DNA from: Megaustenia siamemsis
Lineage: Eukaryota > Mollusca > Gastropoda > Stylommatophora > Ariophantidae
Reading direction: 5' to 3'
Assembly: GCA_032433765.1 (NCBI GenBank)
Contig: JAVIAB010000073.1
Location: 64,994,199 to 65,058,198, forward strand
DNA length: 64,000 nt
Of the stretch, positions 34,987 to 45,845 are shown piece by piece. The stretch's first letter is position 1; every line of letters begins with the position of its first letter. Position numbers and translations under genes: made by a program. The notes beneath the pieces were generated by a model. That model was not told the origin of the DNA. It did no database searches and saw only the letters and a list, made by a program, of their open reading frames with translations.

Positions 34987-35691
34987 CTATTTTCTCCAGC
35001 AGCTTGCCCTCAGTGTTCTGCATTGTGATGATTCTGTAGGCTGTGATCTGAGAATGGTCCTTGTTTGGCTTCGGTAGCGGTAGTAAGTAGCTGTATAGCC
35101 ACTCCTCCTTAACTGGCCACTTTGAATACTGGCATTAAAATCATTGGCCAGTTTTGTCAAGTCGTCATCAGCTAAATCGCCTATGTCATCGTTCCGAACA
35201 CCATCTGGACCAGGAGAAGCGTTGTGTGACCTTTTAAGTGGCGTGCGAATGGTATCGGGTGTGATTGTGAGTTACTCTTCCAGCCCTACATCCTTACACA
35301 ATTTTGACAGCGATCCCCGTATCCTCATTCTTACAGCCTCATTTCTTTGGTCCGTCTGCTCAATGTAGCGGGCAAGCAGGGCCTTCCCTTTGCTCTCATC
35401 CGATTTGTGTCATATATTTCCTGTGCTCTGAAAATATGGTATGCCGCTGTGTCGTGTTGTACCATTCTTGCTCTGATGAAGGCACCAGAATGTGGCGAGC
35501 GATTTTTTTAAGCACGCTTTTTTTTTACAGAAGTCATCCCATTTGGCATCCTTAGCCTGCTTAGCGCATAGTTTTTTGGTCGACCTCTACTTTCAGACGC
35601 TTCAAGAGCTCAGGTTGTGTTCTTCCTTTCCCTCTGGCTTTCTTCCATGTCTTTTCCGTTTGTCTCTTGCTCCGCCAAGCTTCCTCAACAA

Positions 35692-36612
35692 CTACATTCC
35701 ACCAGGGTTGCTGCGTCCATCTCTCCTGCCTCCTATGAGGAGTGCTCTGTTTCCTATGTCTGATTTTGTTAGCGTCTGGTCTGTTTTCTCGTAGTTGAAT
35801 GTGTGTAGCTTTCTTTTCTGGCTTCTATTTCTGCTTTTCTCAATTAGGAGGACACATGGATAGTGATCACTTCCGTGGAACCCCAGTGCTCTCCACCTGC
35901 AAACCGGTGCGAAGGTGGAAGACACCAGTACCAGGTCTATGACACTATCAGAGTCCCCTGTTCGAGTGGCCATCCTTGTTGTCCTTCCATCATTCAAGCA
36001 CACTAAATCGGCCGATACCAGTGCGTTCTCTAGGTCTTCTCCCTGCTTCTTGGTTATGACGTTACCCCACTGGTTTCCTCTAGCATTAAAGTCTCCGCAG
36101 AAAATGACGTTCTCTTCCTCGAACTCGAAGAGATTCTGCCATTGTTGTGTGTCCACCTTCCCATTACAGGCATGCATATTAACAATCACGAAATGAACTG
36201 GGATCTGTACCCTAACCGCATGTACCTGCAATTCTGCATTGTTCCACGCAAACATATCAACCTTAGCTGCCACCATATTGTTGCGCACAAGGATGGCCTG
36301 CCCAAGGTGTCGTCTATTGAAAAAACAATGAAAGACAGGAGTACTTACTGTCCGCTCACCAAGAAGAGTTTCTTGCAAAACCATTATATCGGCGCCACAC
36401 AGTAGCTTATCAAGAATGGACCGTCGTTGATTTATGGACCCATAATTCCAATAAGTAACGCGCACATACTTTACGCCTAGCCTCTCACACTTTGACAGTT
36501 TAATGCCACCACACTTGCCCTGTCGTGTTTTTCTTCTTCGATGATGTCGTTTGGTCTGTATTTGAATACATATATTGGGCTGCATCTGAATACATACACT
36601 TGCCGTCGTCAT
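35692..36612 (-). pseudogene. APE-type endonuclease of the I-type LINE
   Basis: The 306-codon minus-strand frame starts at ATG 36612 with a Lys/Arg-rich leader. The endonuclease core runs from about residue 50 to 280: VTYWNYGSIN, MVLQETLL (catalytic Glu), VIFCGDFNARGNQWGN (Asp and Asn), SVIDLVLVSS and FHGSDHYPCVLL (Asp-His). All catalytic residues of the family are present, so the domain itself looks intact. The frame ends in an unrelated tail near 35692, where a frameshift leads to the TPWWN-type linker. Its role is to nick target DNA for target-primed reverse transcription. Confidence 0.85.
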
Positions 36613-37039
36613 AGATGATTTTGTCGCTGAACGTCAATGCTGTAGATGGTCTAGACTCACGTGGACTTACTCAGTGGCACGGTTCAGAACCCGTTTCTAC
36701 GTTATAAACTGGCCAACTCCAGTAAATAGCTATGCAGCACGTGGATACACTGTGAGCCCTTCACAAATTAATTTCTGCTGGTGTGTCGAGCAACGCATAA
36801 CACTGGTGAAAAGATGAAAGTTTAGGGCTGGACGACAATTCACTTGTTCGGCACTTGAACTTTTGACAAAAACATTGATGGTCAGCAGGCAACAGGCTTG
36901 ACACGCACGCACTGACAGTGTGCGGGTACAGTTTCTTGTTAATGTATTGGTCTGCTACAGATTCAGGTAAAGGTGGACTCTGGCGTGACCTTTCTGCTTC
37001 TTGGTCAACTCGATTGTGAGGTGGGCTGGATATGGTGGT
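36613..37039. other. No clear gene; possible LINE 5' UTR
   Basis: The minus strand is open over part of this stretch together with the tandem repeats (36761-37204), but the sequence is not similar to any gag I know. Confidence 0.4.
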
Positions 37040-37345
37040 ATATGATGTGTCGAATCTTCTCTCTGTTGTGTTGTGTCGATTCTTATCTCTATCTTTTCTC
37101 TGTTGTGTTGTGTCGATTCTTCTCTCTGTTGTGATGTGTCGATTCTTCTCTCTGTTGTGTTGTGTCGATTCTTCTCTCTGTTGTGATGTGTCGATTCTTC
37201 TCACTATCTTTTCTCTGTTGTGTTGTGTCGATTCTTCTCATCATTATCTTCTCTCTGTTGTGTTGTGTCGATTCTTCTCTCTATCTTCTCTCTGTTGTGA
37301 TGGGTCGATTCTTCTCTCTGTCTTCTCTCTGTTGTGTTGTGGCTC
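37040..37345. repeat. Tandem repeat in the gypsy 5' leader (unit about 28-30 bp)
   Basis: About ten imperfect units of the type TGTTGTGTCGATTCTTCTCT, directly downstream of the primer binding site on the minus strand. The minus strand gives a Thr-Glu-Arg-Arg-Ile-Asp-type repeat peptide (frames 36761-37204 and 37204-37431). Confidence 0.85.
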
Positions 37346-37351
37346 CGATCC

Positions 37352-37368
37352 TGGTCACTGTGGCGCCA
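37352..37368 (-). promoter_or_regulatory. Primer binding site candidate
   Basis: The minus strand reads TGGCGCCACAGTGACCA directly after the 5' LTR, the usual TGG-starting tRNA complement of gypsy elements. The tRNA species was not identified. Confidence 0.6.
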
Positions 37369-37370
37369 AT

Positions 37371-38422
37371 TAAGTACTATATAGCCGTGCTCTAATTGTT
37401 CTTGGTATTTGACACGACACCACACATTCAAGAACGAACAAACTTGGTGTGTTATAAATAAGTCATCATTTATTATCTATATGCATATACATATAGATAC
37501 TATCAGGCTATCCTCCCTAGCGTTTCTGTAGATACTTGTTCGATCTATTAACAGTCTTGGCCGCTGAAGCACTTCAACTACCGTCGGTCTTGTACCTCAG
37601 CTATTCGTATAGTGGATATTCTAGCTGTCTTTCTATCGATCTCTCTTTCGTCTCTGTTTTCTGCTTCTAACGTTTTCCAATAGCTATCTCGATGCCTATC
37701 TCTAGTTCTCCGTCTATTGTTAGAGTTCTCGTCCTCTAGTTCTGGTGCGTGACTTCTAATTCTGATCTGTAATTCTAATTCAGGCTCTCCTGTAGTTCTC
37801 CTTATCTAGTTATAGCTCTTCTCTAAGTTGAAGTTCTTCTGTGACTATCTCAGTTCCTTTCGGTCCCTAGTGCGTGGCTATCTCTATGTGTTCCAAAGTC
37901 GAAGTCTAAGTGTAAAAGTGGTAGCACCCTTCTCAAGTCTGCCCTCTAACTTTTATACTCCTGTCCTTTGACCGACAGTTAACCTTACTCCCTGCCTCTT
38001 TCCGTCCACTCTTTGACAGATCTCCGAGCCAAACCTTGGCATTTCCGAGAGCTGGGTCAATTGGTCACTTTCGCATCCGTTACTAGTAACTCGATCTTCA
38101 TGTCTTCCTCTCTGGCTAAACTTCTACCTCCCTGCTAACTATTCTTTCTCCAGATAAAAATGACATCTAACACTGCTCCACTCCTTTCCGAACTCCACTC
38201 CTTCCCCAACCATCTGACACTGTGTGACTAGCCTTTAGTTTATGAGTTCTACATTCCTTACCGACAGCTAAGGTCATTCCCAGTTTACAATCTTGTGGTC
38301 CGTCACGGCGGTTTAACATGGTCTCTTAGTTATCCCTATGCTAAATTTGTTTAGTCCTGTTCTGTCCTATGTCCTCACTTAATTATGATCTAAATATGTA
38401 TGTGTCATCATTCACGGTTACA
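37371..38422 (-). repeat. 5' LTR of the gypsy element
   Basis: Matches 24001-25026 plus 26424-26450. Minus-strand start is TGTAACCGTG (38422); the end near GGCTATATAGTA is followed by the primer site. The terminal CA dinucleotide is not evident. Confidence 0.8.
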
Positions 38423-38444
38423 TACTAATAATAATAATAACAAC

Positions 38445-38640
38445 ATATATAGTAAATAAAAAGTAAAGTACCCCTGTCATGTTAATTGGCGTATAAGGGA
38501 AACGGTGTTAGTGATCATACATTTTACAGGCCTTCGGCACATGATGTTTGGGTAATGTAGTCGGTATTACGCCGTGCCGCTTTACTTTCCCAGAAAAAAA
38601 TCCAGTACCCATTAAAGGCTGGATAACAACATATAACACT
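38445..38640 (-). mobile_element. tRNA-derived SINE body, truncated copy
   Basis: The reverse strand carries the blocks AATGGGTACTGGATTTTTTT, GTAAAGCGGCACGGCGTAAT, ATGTGCCGAAGG and a CGCCA.TT tail, matching 42687-42950 and 61711-61926. The tRNA-like head is replaced at its 5' side by unrelated sequence. Confidence 0.75.
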
Positions 38641-39316
38641 ATAAAACGCGACCCACAGCTGATGGCTTGCGCCAGGATCGGTCAACCAGAACCATCCAGA
38701 CCCTGCTCCACCTCTCCGCGGTGCCTCTAGTAACAAACTAACCTGTCTAGTCTGGCCACGCGAGTAGGGATCGAAGAGGGAAGACAACCCGGTACTCAAA
38801 AATGTCGTGCTGAAGTCGGATGTGTTGGGCCGAAAGGCGCAATTATCACAGTTATACTGCAAACCACAACGCAACGCAGACACACCCGCTTAACGACCTT
38901 TTAAGGGCGGATGATGAAGAGGAATTATATAGTCTACGAATACTCTAGAATACTTTAGTCATCGGGCGAACGCAAGCATACTATAAAAATATTTTTGACA
39001 GAATGAAGTGTGAACTATATTGACTTGTGGGTCTGTAAATGTATCCGAGAAAGTGTCGATGTTGGGGTTATCAGATCTGTCCAAACTGGCGGTGTCTGGG
39101 TTTTTGTCTCGCCAGTTGATGCTAATCAACTTTCTATGATATGCTGTATGAAAGTGGTTTCACTTCTGTGAGTGGTGCCTACCCGCAGTCTGATTTTCAT
39201 TTGCGAACAACAACACTGGGAGAACATCAGGTCTGTAAACCTTTACTTTGTCTATAATGTAATACTACAACAATGTCAAGCACTGCAATATAATATGTTA
39301 AATGTGCTGCTGGCTT
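38641..39316. other. No gene recognised
   Basis: The first 250 bp are GC-richer and contain TTCGATCCCTAC on the minus strand, resembling a Pol III B box, possibly a different SINE head joined to the body at 38445-38640. The rest is featureless. Confidence 0.4.
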
Positions 39317-39346
39317 CCTATCTATCTATCTATCTATCTATCTATT
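39317..39346. repeat. (CTAT)n microsatellite, LINE tail
   Basis: Seven CTAT units directly at the 3' end of the antisense LINE that follows; the related element at 55.8 kb ends AATAGATAGAA. Confidence 0.95.
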
Positions 39347-40085
39347 GACCTTTTCGAGCCGTAGACGGCCCATAAGGCATAACCCAGATTTTCTCTTATC
39401 TAAATCTTTCTCTTATCTAAATTTTTATTCTAGCAGTTTTCAATCCTTGTAAAGATCTTTTATCAAATCTCGCCATTTGTCTCTGTTCTGTGCAAGCAAC
39501 TCTATCTCACTGAGGGAGCCGATTCCTGCTGCTCTTGCTTCTCTCATCAATGTTCTTCTCAGTGTCTCTCTGGGTCGGCCTCTTTTCCCCTTACCTGTTG
39601 TTTCCCACATGAGGGCTTGCTTTTATTATTCGGTTATTATCTCTCCTCATCACATGACAAACATCTTTTCTTGATTACTGAAGATATTAGTGGTTGATTT
39701 CTCTAATTTCCTCGTTTGTTTTGAATTCGTTCCACGCTATACCAAGTATTTTCCTTAGACATTTATTTTCGAATGCGTTCAACTTTGTTTCTATGTCTCT
39801 TGTTGTTTTCCAGCTCTCACATGCATACGTAAGGGTTGATAGTACGTTTGATTTGAATAGTCTAAGTTTTGTGTTTGTGCTGATTAGTTTTGATTTCCAC
39901 AACTTTTCAAGGCTTCTGAAAGAAATTGCTGCTTTAGCTATTCTGATTCTATTTTCTTTACTTGTATCACCTTCCCGATCAATGTGACTTCAAAGATAAA
40001 TAAAGTGATCGATCTCTTCCAATGGTTTATTTTCCATGTATATTCTGTCATCTGTTGGTATTAAGCTTTTCATGATATTTATTTC
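39347..40085 (-). mobile_element. RTE-type LINE (family 5), 3' end
   Basis: Reverse-strand match to the last 740 bp of the element at 53822-55812, from about MKSLIPT to the GGTCAATAGATAG tail. The frame 39687-39902 reads LSTLTYACESWKTT and CLRKILGIAWNEF. 5'-truncated. Confidence 0.85.
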
Positions 40086-40565
40086 CTGAACAACGGTAAC
40101 ACACAGCGAGAATAAGCTGATTAGGTAATGATGGAATAAGATATGTCAAGGGCACTTTTTTATAACCACCGTCCTGATGCCATTGAGGTGGACACTATTT
40201 GCTAAGGAGGGGAGCTCAGTTGCTCGTGTACTGGTTAATTCCACAACTACCTTCTCCTATAGGTGCCAAACGACCCTGTGTCCTACAGATCCGTGTCAGG
40301 ACAGAGTGACCGACCAAATTTATTTGAATTTCAAGAGTCATTAGGCAAGCTCTATATTAACGTTCGGAACGAACGTTGACTCAACGACATAATATGGAGA
40401 ACATATGGAGGCAAGATAATTATAAGCAAGAAACTAATATTTTAGAGTATCAGAGACACTGACACTTTCAAACTGACTATGAACTTGTGTTAAGATTACT
40501 TACAAAAGAAATCTGTTAAAATATGAGTTACTGGCTTTCTAGAATATTACGAAAAATACAGGCAG
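40086..40565. other. No gene recognised
   Basis: Mixed sequence without a readable frame or repeat. Confidence 0.5.
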
Positions 40566-41010
40566 GAAATTTTATGAAGGAAATTAGAGCCAGAAAAATT
40601 AGAGAAGAAATTTAGAGCCAGAAAAAAATTAGTGAAGGAAATTACAGGCAGGAAAATTAGTGAAGAAAATTAGAGCCAGAAAATTAGGGAAGAAATTTAG
40701 AACCAGAAAAATTAGTGAAGGAAATTACAGGCAGGAAAATTAGTGAAGAAAATTAGAGCCAGAAAAATTAGGGAAGAAATTTAGAGCCAGAAAAATTAGT
40801 GAAGGAAATTAGAACCAAGAAAACTAGTGAAGGAAATTAGAGCCAGAAAAATTAGGGAAGAAATTTAGAGCCAGGAAAATTAGTGAAGGAAATTAGAACC
40901 AAGAAAACTAGTGAAGGAAATTAGAGCCAGGAATATTAGTGAAGGAAATTAGAGCCAGGGAAATTAGTGAAGGAAATTTGAGCCAGGAAAATGAATGAAG
41001 GAAATTAGAC
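40566..41010. repeat. Minisatellite, unit about 29 bp
   Basis: About 15 imperfect units of the form GGAAATTAGAGCCAGAAAA with TTAGTGAA, including some two-unit higher-order duplication. Confidence 0.92.
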
Positions 41011-41519
41011 TCAAGAGAATTTCTGTTATTTCTCCTATGACCTAGAAAATCGTAAGTTGGCAAAGTTATAATGAAGAGACAAGAGATGTAAAATCACCAA
41101 CACTGTTATCGAGAGAATAAAAATCTTAAGTTCAACCTGAGTATCTAAAGTACCGAGACAACCACAATAGTTATATCAGAAACATTGACAAAACTTACAC
41201 AGAGTAAAGAACAAGACATACTGTGAGACATTAAGACGACAAAAACACATCAGAGTGAAGAAGGGTGTTGCAAACACTCACAGTAGGCTAGACCATTGAG
41301 TTTGCAAGATAGACTGTTTCATACAATATCTGGTGGTACGCCAAACTACACAAGTTTAAAGAGCAGTAGATTCCAGAAAGTTAAGAAATGAAGAGAGACA
41401 GAGAATGATGCGTAAATATACAGGCAGTAGATTGCTTTGATAATGTTATCGTTATGTGCTTTATTGTTACTCATAACATATTTAATGGACATAATGCATT
41501 GTTACACCTTTGTTTTTAT
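41011..41519. other. No gene recognised
   Basis: AT-rich, no recognisable content. Confidence 0.5.
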
Positions 41520-41690
41520 CCACTGACGTTGTGTTCAATGTTAGTAGTCTCAGGCTCATCTGTTATCAGAATACTTTGTCTTCTTGGTGATCTTCTAATC
41601 TCAATAAGGGAGTTCATGCCTACTGTCCTTGCCTCTTTTACCAGAGTGCTTCTTAGTGTTTTTCCATAGCAAGGGTTCTCACCCTTAAAT
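41520..41690 (-). pseudogene. LINE C-terminal fragment related to family 5
   Basis: The minus strand reads LRSTLVKEARTVGMNSL, matching the LRRTLMREARAAGIGSLNE region of the 53.9-kb LINE. About 45 codons. Confidence 0.55.
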
Positions 41691-41762
41691 GAAATTACAA
41701 GTTTCCTGTTGCGCTGACAGTTTTTAGTTTCACCAACACACACACCCCTAAATTCTAACAAA

Positions 41763-42199
41763 TGTCAGAAGAAAAATCTACGAATATGGAATGTTAGAAC
41801 TCTTTACCAAGAAGGAAAACTGGAAAATCTTATTTTAGAATCAGAACTATTATATATTTAAATTTTAGGCATATCAGAGACAAGATTGGAAATGTATGGG
41901 TATATACAGGACGAAAGATATACATTGATATATTCAGACAACACAACATAACATCAATGAGCTGTAAGAATACTAATAAAAAAAGGAGCTACACAAATAT
42001 ATAAGTACCCACTGAACGTACATTGATAGCATTATACTACTCAAAATGAAAGCAAAACCATTCGACATAGAAATAACACAGACATGAGCATCTACTCAAG
42101 TCTATGCAGATGAACAAATTGATGCATACTATGAAGATCTAAATAAAGGTATGAAGCAAGTGAAATTGTCAAATATCTTGATTCTAATTGGTGAAATGA
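41763..42199 (+). pseudogene. RTE family 1 endonuclease N-terminal fragment
   Basis: TGGAATGTTAGAACTCTTTA (near 41787) encodes WNVRTLYQEGKLENL, the APE endonuclease start of RTE elements, followed by LGISE/RQDW- and QTTQH-type blocks in shifting frames. The last 100 bp match 6506-6600 of the nested element. It covers the 5' part missing from all other family 1 copies here. It stops at about 42199 where the inverted-repeat arm begins. Confidence 0.7.
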
Positions 42200-42474
42200 A
42201 ATTAGTGAAGAGTTCGTTTTTGATGGACATTTGCGAGGGCCTTGCCGGGATCTGCTCGTGTCGGTGACCACTGAAGTGACATATCGTGGCCCATTTTATA
42301 GAGGGAAATCACTGTTGTGTGCAGAATTTGCCAATCTTGAAGTAGTTGTAAGGGCTGAAGTGTTTTATGTATATAATTGTTTTTATTTAGAATTGTTTTT
42401 ATATGGAACGTGGGAGTTAATCATCCGATTGAGAAGTCACGTATGTGAAATAAATAAATATTAGTGGCGGGAAT

Positions 42475-43573
42475 GCCCACCATCCACTTAGTGTTGGGTC
42501 TTTGAGCATGGCAGTGCCTACGGGATTGTGTTCCTTTAGAGAGTCTACAAAACTTGTGAAATCTCCAAGATTATTGATTAAATGAGGGAACTCGAGAACA
42601 GCCGAGTTATTGAGGGAAGAGTGGATGAATCATAGATCACCAGTGTCTCGGTGTCTGAGAATAAGATGATGGCTATAGTTAATTTTGGGAGCCGCGATAG
42701 CTCACTGGTTAGTGAACTCAACTACAAAGGACTTGGGGTAAGGTTCGATCCCAACCGACGGCTTCCGGTTTTCAAGCAGCCTTAAATGGGTACCAGGTTT
42801 TTTTCTGAGAAAGTAAAGCGGCACTGGCGTAATACCGACCACATTACCCCAACAATCATGTGCTGAATGTCGGTAAAATGTATGGTCACAAACATCATAT
42901 TCCATATACGCCACTTGGCGTGACGGGGGATCTTTACTTTCATTTTTACAATAGATAATTTTAAAACGAGTTGTCTGACTATCGAACACATCCCTTATAA
43001 CAGCAGACCAGTTTGTGGTGAATGGGCTAGCTGGTGAGTGGAAGAAAGTATATGTTAAAATTGTCTTCCTGATACTAGCGTTGGTGTTTATAGTCGAACA
43101 GTTTTGTTGATATACATCGCATAAATCATCCGGCAGTGTTGCTAAAGGGTCATCCGTCTTGTGCTTTTTACTCTCAGGAGATTGCTCCTCGTCTATCTTT
43201 AGTTTGGTCGATGATGAAAGGACCACCGGTGATGTTGCAGAAGGTGCTGAGGGTGAAGTGGGTGTTGTAGCAGGTCTCAATGGTAAAATGGGTGATGTTG
43301 TAGAAGAGGCCTATAATGTTGGTGGTGTTGTAGAGGGTACCGGTGGTGAAGTTGATGAAGAAGGCACTACTGTAGAAACTGAATTATTTAGTCTTATATG
43401 TCTGGCCAAAGAATCAGCTCTCGTGTACGAGCGTTGACAAATGTCACAAATACGGCGAATAAGCTTATGAGCTTATGCAGTGTATGCCGAATCATACATT
43501 TGCGTCATTTAAACTTATTTGGACACAATGGACACTGATGTTCTCCAGAAGATGCATCGTTATGAGAAACCAT
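42475..43573 (-). pseudogene. C2H2 zinc-finger protein gene, copy 1 (SINE-disrupted)
   Basis: Reads from ATG 43573 (MVSHNDASSG, then HQCPLCP). A first zinc finger is followed by a degraded second one, then a Ser/Thr/Pro-rich linker (TTPTSPSAP-type repeats, 43200-43400), a basic KKHKTDD stretch, LATLPDD and a C-terminal domain. The open frame 42702-43280 covers the linker and part of that domain (FFHSPASPF, SQTTRFKIIY). A SINE at 42687-42950 interrupts the domain. The homologous gene is at 57150-58064. Zinc fingers suggest nucleic-acid binding; I do not recognise the C-terminal domain. Several stops and frameshifts. Confidence 0.6.
42687..42950 (+). mobile_element. tRNA-derived SINE, full-length copy
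   Basis: The tRNA-like head at 42689-42769 has A box TAGCTCACTGG and a perfect B box GGTTCGATCCC, and its ends can pair as an acceptor stem (GGAGCCG with CGGCTTC). The body continues with TTAAATGGGTACCAGG, then GTAAAGCGGC, and ends with a small hairpin CGCCACTTGGCG and GACGGGGG. Flanked by ATAG(T/A)TAATTTT at 42675-42686 and 42951-42962; the paralogous locus near 57825 is the empty site. Pol III transcription is inferred. Confidence 0.88.
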
Positions 43574-43954
43574 CGGTAGAAAATCAAATAACCCTTTGTC
43601 AACAATACATAACAAACCTAGTTTAAACACATTAATAACATCCAATAACAATCGCAACAATAGTTAAAACACCTACTTTAAAAAGCCGATAAGAAGAAAA
43701 CATATGAAAAACGAAGGAATGATATGCTCAACAAGACTTAATATACATACTTTAAACACATTATCCTTCATAAAACTGAATAACCTTTTATCGATAAGCC
43801 TTAACATACGTACTATAAGAGAAAACATACAAAAATTCAAACTTACAGCGTAAAACATAGTCTCATCACAACCCTCTAGACTGAACAGTTATGTGAATAT
43901 AAGCTTCCTTGAATAAACCAAACTTATAACACGAAATCTTTCATGGGGTTAGTA

Positions 43955-44120
43955 TAAATATAATCTGGTAACAAATGTGGTTGACGTATAAATTAACCAA
44001 TCAGAGAGTGACTATGACAACATCGACCGACATCTGGATTAACCAATCAGAGAAGAGCATTAGTATGGGAGACGGAGCAAAGAAATCACTGGCATCCAGA
44101 TTTACCAATCAGAGAAGAGA
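43955..44120 (-). promoter_or_regulatory. Promoter-like region, three CCAAT boxes and TATA (left arm)
   Basis: CCAATCAGAG occurs three times (near 43998, 44043 and 44104) on the plus strand, i.e. as CTGATTGG on the minus strand. Downstream on the minus strand is a TATATTTATAC box (near 43955-43965). It lies upstream of the zinc-finger gene copy 1 and is conserved in the right arm at 53420-53580. Confidence 0.5.
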
Positions 44121-44147
44121 TCAATTTCTAGCGCCTGTCGGATCACC

Positions 44148-44180
44148 CGGGGGGGGTGGGGGGGGGGGGGTGGGGGGGGA
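44148..44180. repeat. G-rich tract
   Basis: Near-continuous G run of about 30 bp with few T or C interruptions; a potential quadruplex. Confidence 0.9.
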
Positions 44181-44439
44181 AGAAGAGAGGATATGCGGAT
44201 GGTGTGTTACTTGAACTCGATTTGACACCTGATGTAATACCAGAGGAGTTCCATTACCTTGATTTGACCGTTGACGGTTGCAATACCAAGGTTTCCCATT
44301 TCAACGAATGACAGGCAACATTAAAGTTGGTCATTTAGTTCAGAAAGCTTAGTGCCAAAAGCCAAAAAGGGCAATGAAAACATCTAGGAAGAGAGCAATG
44401 AAGGTATCTAGGAAGAGAGCCGTTTTGGGGTGGCGGGGA

Positions 44440-45085
44440 GGGGGGAATCCCTGAAAGTTAAAAGCTAAAAAAAACAGTTCGTCTCATACGCCAAAAGTGA
44501 GACTCAAAACCTAAAAAATGTAGTCTCATAGTCAAAATAGTTAGACCCAAAACCCAAAAAGTTAGTCTCCAGGTCTAATAAATGTGTCCTAAAGCCCCAA
44601 AAAGTTGATCCCATAGTCAAAAACTTAGATTCAAAGTCAAGAACTGTTACACCTATATACCAAAAAGTTAGTCACAATGGCAAAAAAATACGACTCAAAA
44701 CCAAAAAAGGCTATTCCCAAACCAATAAAGGTATCTTCATACACAATAAAGTTAGTCCCAAAACACAAAAAAAAGCTTGGCTCATAGTCAAAAAGTTAGA
44801 TGGAAACCCCCAAAAGCTTAGTCTTAAAGTCACGAATCTTAGATGCCAGATCAAAAAATGTTGTCATAATGTCAAAAAAAGTTCGTCTCATACGCCAAAA
44901 GTGAGACTGAAATCCCAAAAAATTAGTCTCAAGTCGAAATAGTTAGACCCAAAACCCAAAAATTTGTCCCAAAGACAAAAATGTTAAAACCAAATGCCGA
45001 AAAGGTAGACTCAACGTAAACAAACATAGTGCCACACTCAAAAATGATAGTCCCAAAACCCCAAGTTAGTTCCAAAATTAAAAAA
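44440..45085. repeat. Minisatellite of the left arm (CAAAAAGTTAG units)
   Basis: About 20 degenerate units of 25-40 bp such as AAGTTAGTCCCAAAACC. It is the inverted counterpart of 51360-52850, where the units read GGGACTAACTTTTT. Confidence 0.85.
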
Positions 45086-45429
45086 ATCAAGCAGGGTAAC
45101 GACCCTAACATAACGCTAGTAAAAGAAAGTACTTCCATTCATGAAGGTTACATCTCTGTCACAAATCTACTAAAAGAAATTACTACCAAACATGAGGAAT
45201 AATCCATTATAAGTAAGTCCTACTTTCCAAGAAAGTTACCAGTCCTGTCCTAACTCTACTAAAGGAAAGTACTTTTACACATGAAAGTTATGCCCCTGTC
45301 ACAACTCTACTAAAGAAAGTGCTAACAAACGTGAATGATGCTTTCCTGACGTAATTCTACTAAAAAGAAAATGGTACTGCAAAGCATGAAAGTTACACCC
45401 CTGAAATAACGCTACTGAAAGATAATTTG

Positions 45430-45845
45430 TACCCACGACAATTTTTTAATGGATACGCCAATGAAATTGTTAAAAATAGTAAATTTAAACTCCAGTCTTA
45501 CCCTCCTACTTATTTAGAGACGATCATACAAAAATTTTGCTCGAAAAAGCAATTTTATATCTCTTATCCCAAACCATTTTTTATGCATACACCTATGAAA
45601 TTGTTTTTTGTTTTTTAAAAACTTAATTTAACCATTAGGCTTACCCCAAACTTTATATTAGATACGCCTAAATAACAAATTTGCTGAAAAAAAGTAATTT
45701 TATGTTTCTTACACCCAAGAATTTTTTATGGATACGCCTATGAAATTGTTAACAAAATTAAATTTAATCTCTTGGCTTACCCCAAACGTTATTTTAGATA
45801 CGCCCATGTATCAAATTTGCGTAAAAAATCAATTAAAAATTAGTA
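45430..45845. repeat. Tandem repeat, unit about 145 bp
   Basis: Just under three units; each contains GGATACGCC(T/A)ATGAAATTG (45447, 45590, 45729) and a CTTACCCCAAAC block. Confidence 0.8.

Larger units (their letters stand above)
33040..36612 (-). mobile_element. I-type LINE with endonuclease, RT and RNase H
   Basis: A 3.6-kb antisense element holds APE endonuclease, RT and RNase H in that order, the layout of the I superfamily. ORF1 (gag-like) was not found between 36612 and the tandem repeats. The 5' boundary is uncertain. The 3' part ends near 33040 with tandem AACTCAATA units (about 33028-33045). Domain-by-domain details are given in the three entries below. Confidence 0.8.
24001..38422 (-). 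mobile_element. Ty3/gypsy LTR retrotransposon, degraded and heavily invaded
   Basis: Two LTRs of about 1.05 kb lie in the same orientation (24001-26450 with an insertion, and 37371-38422). On the minus strand the 5' LTR ends at about 37371 and is followed by TGGCGCCACAG (primer binding site type). The 3' LTR starts TGTAACC at 26450, preceded by a purine tract. Between them, protease and integrase fragments (27141-28679) read on the minus strand, consistent with the LTR polarity. Gag and RT/RNase H are missing. Other repeats fill the interior. That all interior repeats are insertions into this element, and not a chance arrangement between two solo LTRs, is inference. Confidence 0.65.

Noticed and set aside
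37032..37395. Cys/Ser-rich plus-strand frames
   Set aside because: Created by the tandem repeat in the gypsy leader, opposite to the element's coding strand.
40566..41010. Regular repeats of about 29 bp, CRISPR-like at first sight
   Set aside because: Units are contiguous and degenerate with no unique spacers; eukaryotic context.
42689..42769. Possible functional tRNA gene
   Set aside because: A and B boxes are good, but the sequence is the head of a SINE with flanking target duplications, an extended body and two more copies.
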